From Ophioderma brevispina (lineage: Eukaryota; Echinodermata; Ophiuroidea; Amphilepidida; Ophiodermatidae): DNA of 64,000 nt. The stretch lies in the NCBI GenBank assembly GCA_023653785.1, contig JAMKCH010088438.1, positions 1 to 64,000 on the forward strand. The letters are read 5' to 3'. Both the position numbers and the translations under genes were made by a program. Of this stretch, positions 40,201 to 52,604 are shown piece after piece; positions within the stretch are counted from its first letter, which is position 1; each line of letters begins with the position of its first letter. The notes under the pieces were generated by a model. It made no database searches. It saw only the letters and a list, made by a program, of their open reading frames with translations, and was not told the origin of the DNA.

Positions 40201-42110
40201 ATAATTTATTTGACGACTCGTGTGTTTTGTTTTTGAAATATAATCGATGGTCTACTTTTTAAATTTAAATACTGTCCATGTGTTAATTCGCTTAAGTGAT
40301 TTATCACTATAAAGACCCTATTCCAAAAACGTACAAGATATTTTAATTTCTGCGAGCTGAATATATATAATATGTACTAATCAATGACTGTTAATAAGCT
40401 TATCATATTTTATGTGTTTGGTGCAATTCTGTGTATTAGCATTCAAAGGATATTTACTAGACCGTAAGCAAACATCAGGGGGAAACACCCCTTGTCTTAA
40501 CCGGACTAGTTGTGTTCACCTCAAAATGTCATGTTTAGATCCCCAAATTAGAAATAGGCAAATTGTCAGAAATGGAGCAATTATACTTAAGTTATAACCA
40601 GTTACGAAAAGTCTGTGAAATGTAAACGTGATATGATGATTCATACTAGTAAGGCAAGATTATACCAGGACGGGCTCTAATTAACATAAAATATGGATTA
40701 ATAAACACTAAATAGGAGTTAAAAAGATTTTTAATGAGTACGTCTGTTTAGGTAAACAGAGAGAATCATAGTAAAGGCACAGTCATGTTTTCCGACTTTG
40801 TGTAGCAGAATAGACCCTCGTTAGGTTTTTGATGAGGCTTTGTATGTGACTTCACAAGTTGGAAAACCAGATTGGTTTGCCGTAATTACACAATGTCAAA
40901 CTAACCTAATTGGTGTCCGTCCAGTGAGAGTGATCTCAATCGAGCATGGGATATAATAATAAATGGCTTCAATCGCTGAATTGGCATCTGAAATTAAACC
41001 TGCCTACACTAATAAGTCTTTTGTGATTCTTGGGAGTTTAATTTGTGATTTGTGTGTATTGAAAGGTAAGTGAAAATTTATTATTTTTTCCCCGTAACTT
41101 TCTGCTCTACAAATGAACTTTTTCACCATTTTACAGTTTTTACCCCATAATTCCAAACTATAGTAGTAGTATAAACTATACCTTTTTGGAATCCTTGTAA
41201 CCAGACAAACATGATGTGCTTTTCAACACAAATGGAATATTTTAAAGTTTACCCCTGTGTAACCTTGAAATCCAAGTTGGGGGCCTTGAAAATGGTGTGG
41301 CAAGTGCTTCCATCAGTTTTTGTGATTATCAATGCATAAAGTACTTGTGTACCAAAACTCCGTTTATTTTCTCCAGATTTGCTCACTCCCATGAGATCTG
41401 TGCACTACAATCCCCCACTATAAGGGTCCCATCTGTCCACATTTTTGTATATTCTCTTTCAGACTGCAATGGGTATTCAGGAAATCTGACGGAAATAACC
41501 ATTGGGTGGGGGAATAGGGGGATGGTAATTCAAGGTCAAAGGTCATGTCGACCCAAGCATTATCGGGTTACAGGGAATATTACAATCAAAGTGCTGATTG
41601 GATTGTGCGTTTGGCCAGCTGCCAGCCTAGTTGAAGGGAAATAATTGGAAATTTTCCTGATGACAGCATAATAATGAGCAACAGTGCAGTGATACTCCAT
41701 AAACAGAAGTACAAAGTAATCAAACTCCCACACAAGTCTCACAATGAGTGCCAGGTATATCGACTTACACGACCAGTGTTTGTGTATGTAGTGTAAGAGA
41801 TTTGTTTTGTTCATACATCATGCGCTGTGTCTTAAATCGCTCGCGATTTCGTGGATTTAGACTGCGCCTAAGCGCGTTTGGTAGTAAGGCGCGATAATGC
41901 TGCGCAGTGCATCGGTTAATTTACTAAGTACTTCTAGGTTTACAGAGTATAGTAGTAGTAATCTAGGATCATTGCATAAAACATTACCTCATTAATATTC
42001 ATGAACATAATCATGCTAGTTCATTGGCTGATTCCTATTAGACGTGCTATTTCCCTAGGGAATTTCCCTACAACCTCGTCCCCAGAGTCAGAATGAGGTG
42101 TAATAAAACA
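37276..42110. other. Intergenic, AT-rich, no gene seen
   Basis: Only short open frames of ordinary intergenic size, none with homology I recognise or plausible splice context. Scattered poly-A and poly-T runs and a short ACAGTACAGTACAGTA run (about 38,645). Confidence 0.5.
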
Positions 42111-42268
42111 AATACTACATGGTTTATATCAGGAAATAGGGCACACTATTTCCCCTTGGTACTGGCTACGTTCCTATCAGCCCACACCCTTCGGGTTAGG
42201 GGTGATAGGCCCGTAGCCAGTACTTTGGGAAAATAGTGTGCCCTGTTCCCTCTAACCATGTAGTATTT
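42111..42268. mobile_element. Foldback element
   Basis: Arms 'AATACTACATGGTT' and 'AACCATGTAGTATT', with further pairing of GGGCACACTATTTCCC with GGGAAAATAGTGTGCCC and TACTGGCTACG with CGTAGCCAGTA, around CACCCTTCGGGTTAGGGGTG. Nearly fully palindromic, about 158 bp. Confidence 0.9.
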
Positions 42269-42599
42269 GCTAGGGAATCTGTAGAATTGGCTCAGTATTC
42301 ACCAAAGTTGAAGATCCTTGCGTAGTGCGTCATGGGTGTAATAATTGAAAAGAGGGTTATGGGTCTTTGGGAATAAGAGTTAGAGGTCATCTAGGGGTCA
42401 TTAAAGGTATTGAAATTTGGCTGGTCCCCGTCAACTTTTGTTGGTGAAGGGACTAATAAAAGTTAGCCGTCCGTGTGTTGTGTGCGTCCTCACATATCTT
42501 TGGACCTAAGCAAGTGTGGATGTCCATCTTTGCACTAGATGTATCGCAAGTCGGCGGTGGGTGGGATACAAAGTGGGTCATGTGGGCATGGGTCAAAGT

Positions 42600-43400
42600 T
42601 CAATGTGGGGCTAAATAGCTATAAAATTAAAAAAACATGTCAACATGATTCTTTTGATTGAGTAAGTTATTGTGTCCATCGTCGCGCCATAGATTTCACT
42701 CAAAGTAGGTGGCGATGAGTTCGGAGGAGGGTCATGTTGGCATTTGGTCAAGTCACATGAGGTCAAATGTAAAAAAGAGGTAAATGCTATAAAACCTTAT
42801 AGGATGATGAATTTGGTGGTGTGGTCAACATCGTGTCAAACTTTTGAAGGTCTTTGAAGGGCGTGCCGGGTCATTCAATGTCCAATCACTAGAACGTGGG
42901 TAGATGACATTAAAATGGTGGGTGTGGTCAACATTCAATGTGGCCAAAACTTTTGACGGTCATTTCAAGGTCATGTGGGATCATCCAAGGTCATGTGGTG
43001 TCATCCAAGTCAAATTCACTAAAACATGTGGTAGGAGGGTGAAAATTGGCAGTGTGGTCAACATTTAGTGCCAAAATTTTTGAAGGCCCTTTCCAAGGTC
43101 ATTGGGGTCATCCAAGGTCAAATCCCTAAATAAGTGGTAGGACAATGAATCTTGGTGGGTGTTGTCAACAGTTCAGTGTTTGAAAATTTTGGAGGTCATT
43201 TCAAGGTCCGTGTGTGGTCATTCAGGTCAAATTCCTCATATGGTTAGGAGGAAGGAAACCCTAGTGAATGTGGTCAACAGTTGAAGTGCGAAATTTTTGA
43301 ATGTCGTGTGAAGGTCATGCAGGGTCATTCAAGGTCAAATCATAAACATGTTGTAGGAGGATGAACTTGGTGGGTGTGTCAACATCAAACATTTTCCAAC
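42600..43400 (+). repeat. AGGTCA-rich tandem repeat, about 6 units of 105-125 bp
   Basis: Each unit has GGTGTGGTCAACA.., AAAACTTTTGAAGGTCATTT, CAAGGTCATGTGG.TCAT.CA and ACATGTGGTAGGA. Anchors (GTCAAC) fall near 42,822, 42,926, 43,053, 43,164, 43,271 and 43,378. Non-coding; many AGGTCA half-sites. Confidence 0.8.
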
Positions 43401-44869
43401 GGTGCTACGACACTAGGCTAGCTAATTTAATATGCACGATCTTACTTTCCCACCGCCGTAGTCATAAGGAGGGTTGCACCAATCAATTTGTATAACAACC
43501 ATGTGATCGTCTTCGTTGATTTGCACTTGGCCCCGGCTTCCACACCAATGGAGAGTCGATTACAACATTACTGACCTCGTTGATAAAAATATGGTTGCCC
43601 TTGGCCGGAACTGAGGCTAATCTTGTATTTGTTCCAAGGGAGTCACTTTACAGCTTCATTTTGTACGGTTTGTCGGTGGTGAAACGTCAAGTTTCAATCA
43701 CTTTTAAGTCTCAACAGTACTACTGGATCGCTCACCGGAGTTTACGCAGCTGAAATTTCAAATTTTTTCGAAACACATATGGACAATTTTGATTATGAGG
43801 ACTAAAACAATGATTCTTAAGCACACACAATGTTTTTGTGGATTTCACATGCAAATAACGTCTGTTAATGCACGGAGGGTTGTCATTAGAAAACGGTCAA
43901 CATTGCATGATGCATATATACCACATTGCTACATTACGTGAGTGTGGTCGCCGCTATTTCTTCACTATAGTCCGAGGTGCTCTTACTAGAAAAACCCCAA
44001 AAACTCCATATGGGTTGTGGTCGCCCGGTCCTAAATGAGCGTGGTCGCTATTCGTACTAGTAATGATATTTTGGCATGTGCAAGAATATGCTTAGTGAAT
44101 CATACAAAATACAACGGGGAGTGGCATCAATGATGCCCGGGGCGATGATGGGGGGGGCAGCTTCAAACCAAGGGTTTTTACTTTCCTCTACAGATTGGAT
44201 TGAATCATTGGTTTTGTAAATTAATAAATTCATATTATTGTTTCATGTAACACCTCTGCCCTGTCCCATTTTTTATGTAATGATGTTTGTAACTATGCAA
44301 CTTTTTTTTGTTCATCTACCGGATTACTTAAGTCGTATGTCGGTGTATTCTGTTTGTGAGTGTGTTAGCACTATTTATCTTGCTTCTTCACCATTGGGGT
44401 GGCGACGTTTGTTTGGTCCTTTATTTATCCTTTTTTTCACTTAGATTTTTTTTTACTATAGCCTATAGCTATAGGGCCGCCCTGTTTATCGTTAAGGCTG
44501 CACAAAAATATATTTGTTTCCGGTTGCCGACCGACCCGTTGCGAACCCCCCGCTCAGTAATTTTGTCCATGGTTTTTTTCATGATGACACCAATAAAACC
44601 AATATGTGATCATTTTGTAGCAGCAATTTTAAACATATTTCGTTTCAGAATCGTCATCCTTATCTTTGGTAGCATGGTTAAAATAGCCAGTAAAACTGTA
44701 TTGGCTCATGTCACACCTGGCAAAGTAATTGCGCTAATTAATTTTGAATTATTTGGACAGTTCTAGGGAGGCTAATTGATTGGTTGAAATAGTTAGGGAT
44801 GTTTCATTTCTTGGAGGGGGAAGTTTCACGAGTTTTGGTCTGTCTTGGCTTAGTATTGTCTGGTGCTAA
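43401..44869. other. Intergenic, no gene supported
   Basis: An open frame at 44,356-44,766 is the longest but has no recognisable domain and starts within low-complexity TTT-rich sequence. Nothing else is identified. Confidence 0.4.
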
Positions 44870-45990
44870 TTGAATTATGACCGGTGTCAGGTGGAGAATA
44901 GGTGGTGTATAGTGTCAGGACTTAGATTTGGGTGGCATGTATAAGGTGTGTCTGGGGTTGGTGTCAGGTTAAGTGTCAACATTTGGTACCAGGTTTTGTG
45001 GTGTCAGAATGTTTGTTGTCAGATGAAGGGTGTAATGTGCCAGGTGTTTGATGTTAAGTGTCATATCTTGGGTTTCAGGTGACATATTTTGGGTGTTGGA
45101 TGTCAGGTGTCAGATGCTGTTTAATGTTTTGGATGTCATGGTGGGTGTCAAATGTTGGTTTGTCAATGTTTGGGTGTCAGGTGTTGGCTGTGAGATTTTG
45201 GGTGTCAGGTGGCTGGTGCCATGATGCATCAGGTGTGAGTGTCCATAATGTTGGAGTCAAAATGTGGGTGTTATGTTGAGACAGGGTGTCATGTTTGGGT
45301 CATGGATGGGTGTCCATTTTGGAGGTCGGTGATGGGTGTCATTTTGGGGGTCGGTGATGGGTTGTTAGGTGACGTGGTGGTCATGTGGGTGTCAGGTGCT
45401 TGGGTGTCAGGTTGGGTGTCAGGTGATGGTGTCATGATTTATTGTCCCATGGGTGTCAGGTGATGGGTGTCAAGTTGGGTGTCAGGTGACGATGTCATGT
45501 TGGTGTAAAATTACAGGTGACAGGTGTCATTTTGATGTCCCATGTTGGGTGTCAGGTGACGGTGTCATTTTGGGTGTAAAGTGTTACAGGTTTCATGTGA
45601 TGGGTGTCATGGTGGTTGCAGGAGTTGTTGTTTTGGCTGTCAGAATGATGGGTGTCATGTGATGGGTGTCAGGTGTTTTTTGGGTGGTCAGGTGGATGGG
45701 TGTCATGTGATGGGTGGTCCTGTTGGGTGTCATGTTGATGTGTGGTCATTTTGGGTGTCAGGAGACTGGTGTCATGTTGGGTGTCCCTGTGTTTTGTGTC
45801 ATGTGAATGTCATTTGTTATTTGGGTGTCAGGGATTAGTGTCAATGTTTGAGTGTCATGTTGGGTGTCGGGTTGGTGGTAAGGAAAAAAGGTTTTTTTAA
45901 GATTCAGATGTTAAGGTGTAGATGTGGTGTCAGGTTTTAGGTTTTTAAGTGTCCTAGAGCCAGTTGTCTGGTGCCAGGACTCATGTCTGG
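44870..45990 (+). repeat. GGTGTCA minisatellite, about 1.1 kb
   Basis: Irregular units of roughly 10-20 bp built on TGGGTGTCAGGTGA and GATGGGTGTCATGT. G and T predominate on +. Open frames through it are artefacts of the repeat. Confidence 0.9.
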
Positions 45991-47370
45991 TGTCCTGTTC
46001 ATAGTTACTGGTTCCTAGTTTCTGGCTGTTACAATATGACATTAAAATTAAATGTGTGTAGTAATAAAGGACACAAGATTCGAAACAAAATATGAATAAA
46101 ATTGATGTTTTTTTTTTTTTTAAAGTTTAAGATTTCAAATATAAAGTGTGTTTTTGAGTTTTTTTAAAAAATTGTGCGAGTTGCACAGCGACGAGCACAT
46201 TTTTAAAACTCACAGCTCGCTAATTGGAGTATCGTGCTCAAATCCCTCCAATTTTTATTACCAATTTGTTACCCCGATACCGATAAAAACTATAAACAAC
46301 TTCAATCCTTCCAGTTCCTCAAGTGAGAGGCATGCAACCGTGACCTAGTTTTGATTAACATCAACAACTGAATTTGATTAATTGGCTTTACTTGATTTGT
46401 GAAACAAAAATGCCGCCTTGGTTTCACGCTTTATATTCCGTCATGCATGCCAATGTGCCTAACGGAATAAGCAATGTAATCCTATGGGGTTCTGTTTTGT
46501 TTCGCAAATACAGTAATTCCTGATTAATTAGGTCCCCAGGGCAAATCTATTCTTCGGTGCGTGGCATGATTTTATGCCCTGTGATTTATGGATTTTTATG
46601 TTATTCGACACAATTTCAACTTTGGTATGTAGACAATCGCCCTCATGATTAGTGTTTTTGTTCTTAAAAAAAATATTATATGCTTCCCTACAATCGGTTT
46701 TATTAACACTTAATGCCTAAGGGGAAACCAGGTTTTTTGCATTATTTCTTTTAAACCAACATGAATTAATCATGTCATTTTTTGCCCCTCCTAAGCTTCC
46801 TCCGCCGCACCTGTGCTATAAATGTAAGCGAGGGTTACATGCATCGTTGATGCTCTTGTTTATCAATGTTTCTCAGAATCCTTAATGTGTCGACCATTTG
46901 ATGTTGTAAGAAAAGATAGGGTCTCAAGGTGCATTTAATTCCATTAACGCTTCATCCATGAAACTGATCGTTCAGGGGAATCACATGATCATTTGCTTAT
47001 CGGAAATTTTGGAGTGTAGGAGTGTACTAATAATACAGTTTATCTGAAGTTTTAGAAAAATTATTGCCGGTCAAAAATTGTTTTGTGGGCAAAACACAAA
47101 TGGGTTTTTGTATAAAAAGTGCATTAAAAAAGATTTTTAACATGTTTAATACAGATTCAAACTGTACACCAATATCCTCCCTCCCCAAGGAGTTCCACTA
47201 AATTGCCACTGTCACTACGCAAGGCATTGAGCCAGTGTACGCTTGTGTGGGTGAAAAATGTGTTAACCCTTCAGGAAAGGTTATTTTTGTTGTATAGTAC
47301 GGCCAGGATTTTTATTTCAGTAGTTAAAATTCAATAAGTAGGTTATGAAATTTGAGCTATGTATTAAATG
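45991..47370. other. Intergenic, AT-rich, nothing recognised
   Basis: Poly-T run near 46,110. No gene, RNA or clear repeat seen; an open frame at 46,148-46,348 is not supported. Confidence 0.4.
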
Positions 47371-47582
47371 GTATACTTTGATTACCACCAAATAGGCGGG
47401 AATAGTTGGTTGTTATCGTTCGCGCATTAAAGTAAACCAAATTTACTCAAGCGTTTGTACAGATTGCGCGTGCGCACCATAATATACACACTGGTCTCTT
47501 GCGTTGTCTTGCGCCTACATTATATTTCCATATCGTTTCGAACTGTTATGAGCCTGCCTATTTGGTGGTAAACAAAGTATAG
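47371..47582. mobile_element. TIR element, TATACTTTG..CAAAGTATA
   Basis: Inverted ends of about 27 bp: 'TATACTTTGATTACCACCAA' then ATAGGCGG on the left, and 'CTGCCTATTTGGTGGTAAAC' then AAAGTATA on the right. The interior is CpG-containing (TTCGCGC, TGCGCGTGCGC). About 212 bp. Confidence 0.8.
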
Positions 47583-47746
47583 TGTCAAATGATTCACCCT
47601 ATGGCCAGGTACACCTGTAATTGATCATAAAAAATGAACAAATAGAAATATCACTGAGTTCAACCTTTGTGACGACCTTTTGTCAGACCCCTTCACATGC
47701 CCTGAAAGCTACTGAAATTGCCAATTTTTGCAATGCCAATATCCCG

Positions 47747-47930
47747 TGGCGTAACAGCTTTTTCAGGGCGGGGGGCAAAGGGGGCACCAAATATTTTTCA
47801 GGGGGGGGGCAAGCATATATTAAAATTGTGTTAGTATAGTATATGGCCTAGTAACTCCTAATTTTTCAGGGGGGCCAAGATGGGGGAAAGATTCCTCACG
47901 GGGCAGCTGCACCCCCCCTCTGGTTACGCC
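47747..47930. mobile_element. TGGCGTA(A/G)C-family element, short copy
   Basis: Ends TGGCGTAACAG and CTGGTTACGCC, with G-runs (TTTTTCAGGGGGGGGG and TTTTTCAGGGGGGCC) inside. Same family as 49,447-49,876. Sequences of this type (gGCGTAgCCAGgA then G-rich) are widespread in marine invertebrate genomes. Confidence 0.7.
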
Positions 47931-49071
47931 CCTTTCCTATCTTGTGATGTTGTATCTGTGTATCACTTTACAATGACAATTCTCAAGTCTTTGTAAGGAA
48001 GATCAAGGTCACTTAGGGGTCTTAAGGGGTTTGGAGTACTATTTCCCCCATAATTTTCTCTCAATTCACCTTTGCAAAAATATGGCTCTTGATATGCAAC
48101 CAATTTAAAAATGGAAGTGGATCACCAAGGTTGTTTTTGAATAAAACACTCACAAAATAACACATTTTTGCCAAAATTAACTACATAATTCTAGGAGAAA
48201 AAAAATTCCTGACCATTTCTGGCTATGGCCAAAAAAAGTAACTTACATGTCGCAATTTTTTAAAAATAAATTGCATGACTCCCAAAACTTTCTAATAAAA
48301 CCACAATATGGGGTTCGCCAAAGACTTGAGAAATTTACCCATAAATCTGTAGTTTTATGAAAAATGAACCCAGTGACATTAATGCATTTAAACCACCATA
48401 AATGCAGATATTACTCACCATACTCCTCGGGCGCTCGGGATTAAAGACACTATCAGTGCTTCGCCCGAAGGAGTCAAAATATTGAAATTTGCAAAATGGC
48501 TTAAAAGTGAAGAATACATTCGGTATATTCCTCTAAGTTCCTTTCTTCAACTGAAGAATTGCCAGAAAAGAAGAAAACGGACATGTAAAAGATATGAATC
48601 TCCATTCATTTACGTATTGTATTAAGTGTCCGAACCGGACATAATGACTAAAATAACAATATCCGATTTTGTCCTTATTAGTTTGCTTCTGTTCTATCAT
48701 TTTGCAGGGTATGATGGGGTACCTGTCTTTATACAAACATGCCAAAAAATCTTTATTTTTTTTGATTTTCTTATTAAGCCGAATCACGTAGTGCCTTTAA
48801 AGAATGTTTTTATTTTGTGTAAAAGATGCTTAACTACTGGGTGACATGCATGGCTGCGTGTTAAGTGGCGGGCCATTTGACGGATTTGAGGGCTTATAAC
48901 GAAGCCAAAAGGTAATATATGACCCCAACGCCTTCAGTATCCCTTGTAGTCAAAGAAATTGGATGGTCTCACTAAAATTTGTGGATTAAAAGTCTCAAGG
49001 TAAGAGATCTACATTACTGTTCAAAATGTGACCTCTGAATAATCTCAAAGTTGGGACATTCTGAAAGGGAG
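47931..49071. other. Intergenic, AT-rich, no gene seen
   Basis: No coding support. A short CG-containing inverted motif (TCGGGCGCTCGGGA.. then TTCGCCCGAAGG) is near 48,427-48,472. Confidence 0.4.
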
Positions 49072-49276
49072 ACTAAACTTTAGCCCTGGGTTTAAACCAG
49101 GATAGTCCTGACATGAGTGACCTTTTTCCCTTTAAGCATACTTTAAAATGTGGCTGTAACAGGTGGAGAAAATGCCTCATGATTGGCCTTGCCACAGTAA
49201 TTTTGAAAGGAAAAAGGTCCACTCATGTAGGACTAACTCTGGTTTAAACCCAGGTCTAATTTAGTCTCCCTTTCCG
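49072..49276. mobile_element. Foldback element, GAAAGGGAGACTAAA ends
   Basis: Left arm GAAAGGGAGACTAAA.., CCTGGGTTTAAACCAG, TAGTCCT and ATGAGTG.ACC pairs with right arm GGTCCACTCAT, AGGACTA, CTGGTTTAAACCCAGG and TTTAGTCTCCCTTTCC. About 205 bp, with a loop of about 80 bp. Confidence 0.9.
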
Positions 49277-49358
49277 AATACCAGCATTGTGTTCTTGTTA
49301 CGACGTCCTGGTCATCTAGAGATAAATAAGATTTTTTTTTACACAGTTATGAAATTGT

Positions 49359-49440
49359 TGGTGTCGTCTGCAATGAGGGCACATCAGGTTGCTTTGGTAG
49401 ACTATCTAGAGGTCATTTTAACCTCTTTTTCGACAAAACT
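49359..49440 (+). mobile_element. Left-end fragment of GTGTCGTCTGC family
   Basis: 'GTGTCGTCTGCAATGAGGGC' then ATCAGGTTGCTTTGGTAG and TCTAGAGGTCATTTTAACC, matching the start of the 36,456 element, then lost at the next element. Confidence 0.55.
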
Positions 49441-49446
49441 CGTCAA

Positions 49447-49876
49447 TGGCGTAGCCAGGATTTTGTTGACGAGGGGGCAACAACATTTGTGAATGTAGCC
49501 ACACGTCTTATTGTAACAGCAAAATGTTTGTTATTCGCCGGCTCGATAACGCTCTGTCTTTTAAAAAAAAACCCAGATTTTTTTAACCGTCGCCTCCAAA
49601 ATCCTGAAAGGTGGTTGGGTGAGGAATTGAACCATACATCATTGCACAAGACACAAATATACAGTAGTAGTAGTAAGTTTTTGACCAATTAACAGTTGTT
49701 AATTAGGTAACCAATTGTGGTTATGAAGCTCTCTGTATTTCATATCATGCCACACACCCTCAATCAACATCTTAATAGTCTTTTTTAGACACTGTACCAA
49801 TGGACCTTTTGTTCCGACAAAACATCCAAGGTCCTGGGGGGCCGACACCGTGCCCCTGCCCTCCCTGGCTACGCCA
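49447..49876. mobile_element. TGGCGTAGCCAGG-family element, longer copy
   Basis: Perfect ends TGGCGTAGCCAGG (49,447-49,459) and CCTGGCTACGCCA (49,864-49,876), extended by TCAA and ATGA. 430 bp. Contains GAGGGGGCAAC near the left and 'GGGGGGCCGACACCGTGCCC' near the right end. No convincing open frame. Confidence 0.8.
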
Positions 49877-50460
49877 ATGATACAAAAAAACTAGTAGTAG
49901 CATAAACCCCCTAATGTTGGCTTGCTCCACTGCAAATCAATTTTTTTTTTTGCCCTTTTGAGCCATTTTAGGTTGTTTTTTTTTGTGTGCTTTTGTTACG
50001 TGGCTTGAACCCTTTTGACCACGGGAGGCGACTATTCCTTCGAACTTTTTTTGGTGCCCCTTTCTGCAGGAAACAAAATAGGAGACAGTCCCTACTTTGA
50101 TTTTGTTCCCTGATAGTTTGCTATAATTGGCACATAGGTAAACACCCCAACAGGAGGTTGCCATTTTGCTTGATACACCCGGTTTAATGAGGATGGATTG
50201 ATTGGGTGTCAACCTGAACAATTAGTCCTTTGACTTTAGCTTGTATAATGAAACCTGCTCATAAAAGATAACCACTATAACAGGTGCACTAAACCCATAG
50301 TTAAATCATAACCACTTTTATTTTCTTTTTTTCAAACTGGCCAATTATTTAATTGTGTGGGATGCAAAACGTTAGTATCTCTGCAAATAGCTGCTTTATG
50401 TCATGTATTTTAAAAACGTGTAATATCCTGGAACTGTTGGCAAAATGTCCATTTCACAAC

Positions 50461-50510
50461 CCTGTGACTGAGTTGCCCAAAGAACCCTGTGACTGAGTTG
50501 CCCAAAGAAA
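50461..50510 (+). repeat. 25 bp direct duplication
   Basis: 'CCCTGTGACTGAGTTGCCCA' plus AAGAA occurs twice back to back. Confidence 0.9.
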
Positions 50511-50612
50511 ACCTATCTCCAAAAGACCTGGTATGCTGAAAATTACAATACCACATTCCATGTGACACATGTAATCAATTTGTCTTGAGAATTTTGCTTG
50601 GTCAGAATTCCG

Positions 50613-50878
50613 TTTTTGTGTCCTCCTGCGATTCACAAGTGGCATATTGGGATTGCTTCGGTAGTGTTTGTTGCTCTGTCTGTGTGGATATCTGTCTGTG
50701 TAAAACGTTTTACCCAAACTTGTTAACTAAAACACAATTGCACTATTTTCCACATACCTGTGCTCATTTTCATGATCTCAGGAATACAATGGTCTTTGGT
50801 ATGGTGAACCCCCTGTGATGACTCTTGGTGACCTCATGTGACCTTTTCTCCAACCTTGACAGCAGACATCACATGCAT
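50613..50878 (+). mobile_element. GTGTCGTCTGC-family element, short copy
   Basis: Ends GTGTCCTCCTGC and GCAGACATCAC. Contains GGATTGCTTCGGTAG, AAACGTTTTACCC and GTGACCTCATGTGACCTTTT, in the order seen in the 36,456 member. Confidence 0.65.
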
Positions 50879-50904
50879 TAGGTGACCCCTGTATTTTTTT
50901 TTTT

Positions 50905-51310
50905 TTTTGTGTCCATCTGCAAGAATTGGCAGGAGGCACATAGGGAATTCCTCGGGTAGTATGTCCTGTGTGTGTGGTCCTGGTGGTCAAAATGTTTAAC
51001 CCTTAAATTATATTGCAATGCTGTATGAGTTCCGTAATGGCTACGATGATTCCTTGGGGAACGGAGGGAGCAGGATGGGGGTGACATGTTGATGACCTCA
51101 TGTGACCTTTGACCTCATGTGACCTTTTGGCAGTCAAAATGTTAACCCTAATATATTGCATGTCCGTAAGTCCGTAAGGGCTAACGATGTTACTTGGTGG
51201 AAATTAGGGGGGGGTCTGGGGAGACAGTTGGTGACATCGTGTGACCTTCGTGACCCATGTGACCCTTTGGTCCCATTCACAAACCACCTTCAAAGCGGGT
51301 TTAGCTGAAA
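50905..51310 (+). mobile_element. GTGTCGTCTGC-family element, 3'-incomplete copy
   Basis: Starts GTGTCCATCTGCAAG after a T-run, continues with GGTCAAAATGTTTAACCC and several TGACCTCATGTGACC repeats (51,095-51,125; 51,230-51,265), and ends near 'CCATTCACAAACCACC' without the inverted right end. Confidence 0.6.
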
Positions 51311-52206
51311 TTATCCACATTTTAAAATAATGGTTTTTATACTTAAAATTGGGTATCCCTGATCTTAAAGGGCCTCGTCCCAAGAGCTCCACATTTTCCC
51401 GGAAGTAGTCAAAATTTTGGTATCTGAAGAAAGGTACATACTATTTTCCTCTTTACCATGTGAAATCTTAGGGCTAAGGATACTTGGTTTGGAAGCCAAA
51501 ATGTACCCCAATTTTGGTAGACCAATATTTTATATCTTCACAGTACTCTAGGATTATAAAATGCTTTTTAGCTCTCACTCTCACTCAAAACGGATTGAAT
51601 ATTGGTTGCGGAAGACTTTACAGATGGGGATTTGCTTTGGGGTGAAAGCCCTTTCTGTACAAGATGCAAACTATATATTCTTAACTCGGGCCATCCCCTT
51701 TAATGGGATTTTTGGGCAGATACCAAAAAGATTTTTCATCTGCCCTGCTTTTAAATTGAAATTTTTTGGGCTTTGTAATGTTATGGAAATATTTTTTGTC
51801 AGGTTTTCTGTCTGTACTCCTTATTCCAAATCTTAATAATACTTATGATTTCTTGGAATAAATCGAAAAATTAAAAAAAAACTTGAAAACAAGGTTTTGA
51901 TTGCGAAACTACACTCTGAATTAAATTTCATGGAAGGATTATCCATTGAAATTTTTGGAGCATGACACAACATAATACCTCCGTGCCCCTCAAGTGCCAA
52001 AAGGCAGCCATGAGCAAGTTGGACATGGCACTCACATCACTCACATGACATTATGTCTCTCTTGGCATTCACTGGAAAAAGCATGACTACAATGCCTCAC
52101 TGATGTACGTGGGTGGTGGGAACATACAACAAAATATTCTGCATTTCTGGAAAAAGTCATTTGTCTAACATGATGAGTGAATCAACCGTCCATTTTTATT
52201 TGGAGA
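51311..52206. other. Intergenic, nothing recognised
   Basis: AT-rich. An open frame at 51,561-51,836 has no recognisable domain or splice context. Confidence 0.4.
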
Positions 52207-52361
52207 ATAAAGATAGGATTTGTTGTTTTTGCCTATCTAATATCGTGTAATATTGATGGGGTCATCCAATATTTTGAGTGTGATACTACGATAAAAATAT
52301 TGGACTGCCCATCCAATATGACACGATATTAGATAGTCAAAACAACAAATCCTATCTTTTA
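52207..52361. mobile_element. Foldback element, AAGATAGGATTTGTTG arms
   Basis: AAGATAGGATTTGTTGTTTT, CTATCTAATATCGTGT and CCAATATT on the left; complements CACGATATTAGATAG and AAAACAACAAATCCTATCTT on the right. About 155 bp, nearly palindromic. Confidence 0.9.
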
Positions 52362-52604
52362 ATTCTCATTCTTATTTAGTTTGGTTGTTTTAAATAACCA
52401 AAAATGTTTCTATTTCGATAATCTTAGTTAAAGAGGCCAATATATACCCCCCTGTAAAATGAACCAAGCCCCGCGTAATTACTTCATGCAACACTTGTGT
52501 GCGACGCACTATCTACTATCGTCTCATATTATATACCACAACCAATGATAAGCGGTGTTTGCTTTAACCCCGCCCACTGATAAGAAGGTGTATAACTTGA
52601 TTAG

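Noticed and set aside
44356..44766. 136-codon + frame
   Set aside because: No recognisable domain; starts in T-rich sequence; no splice or poly(A) context.
45058..45838. Series of Cys/Gly/Val-rich frames
   Set aside because: Translations of the GGTGTCA minisatellite.
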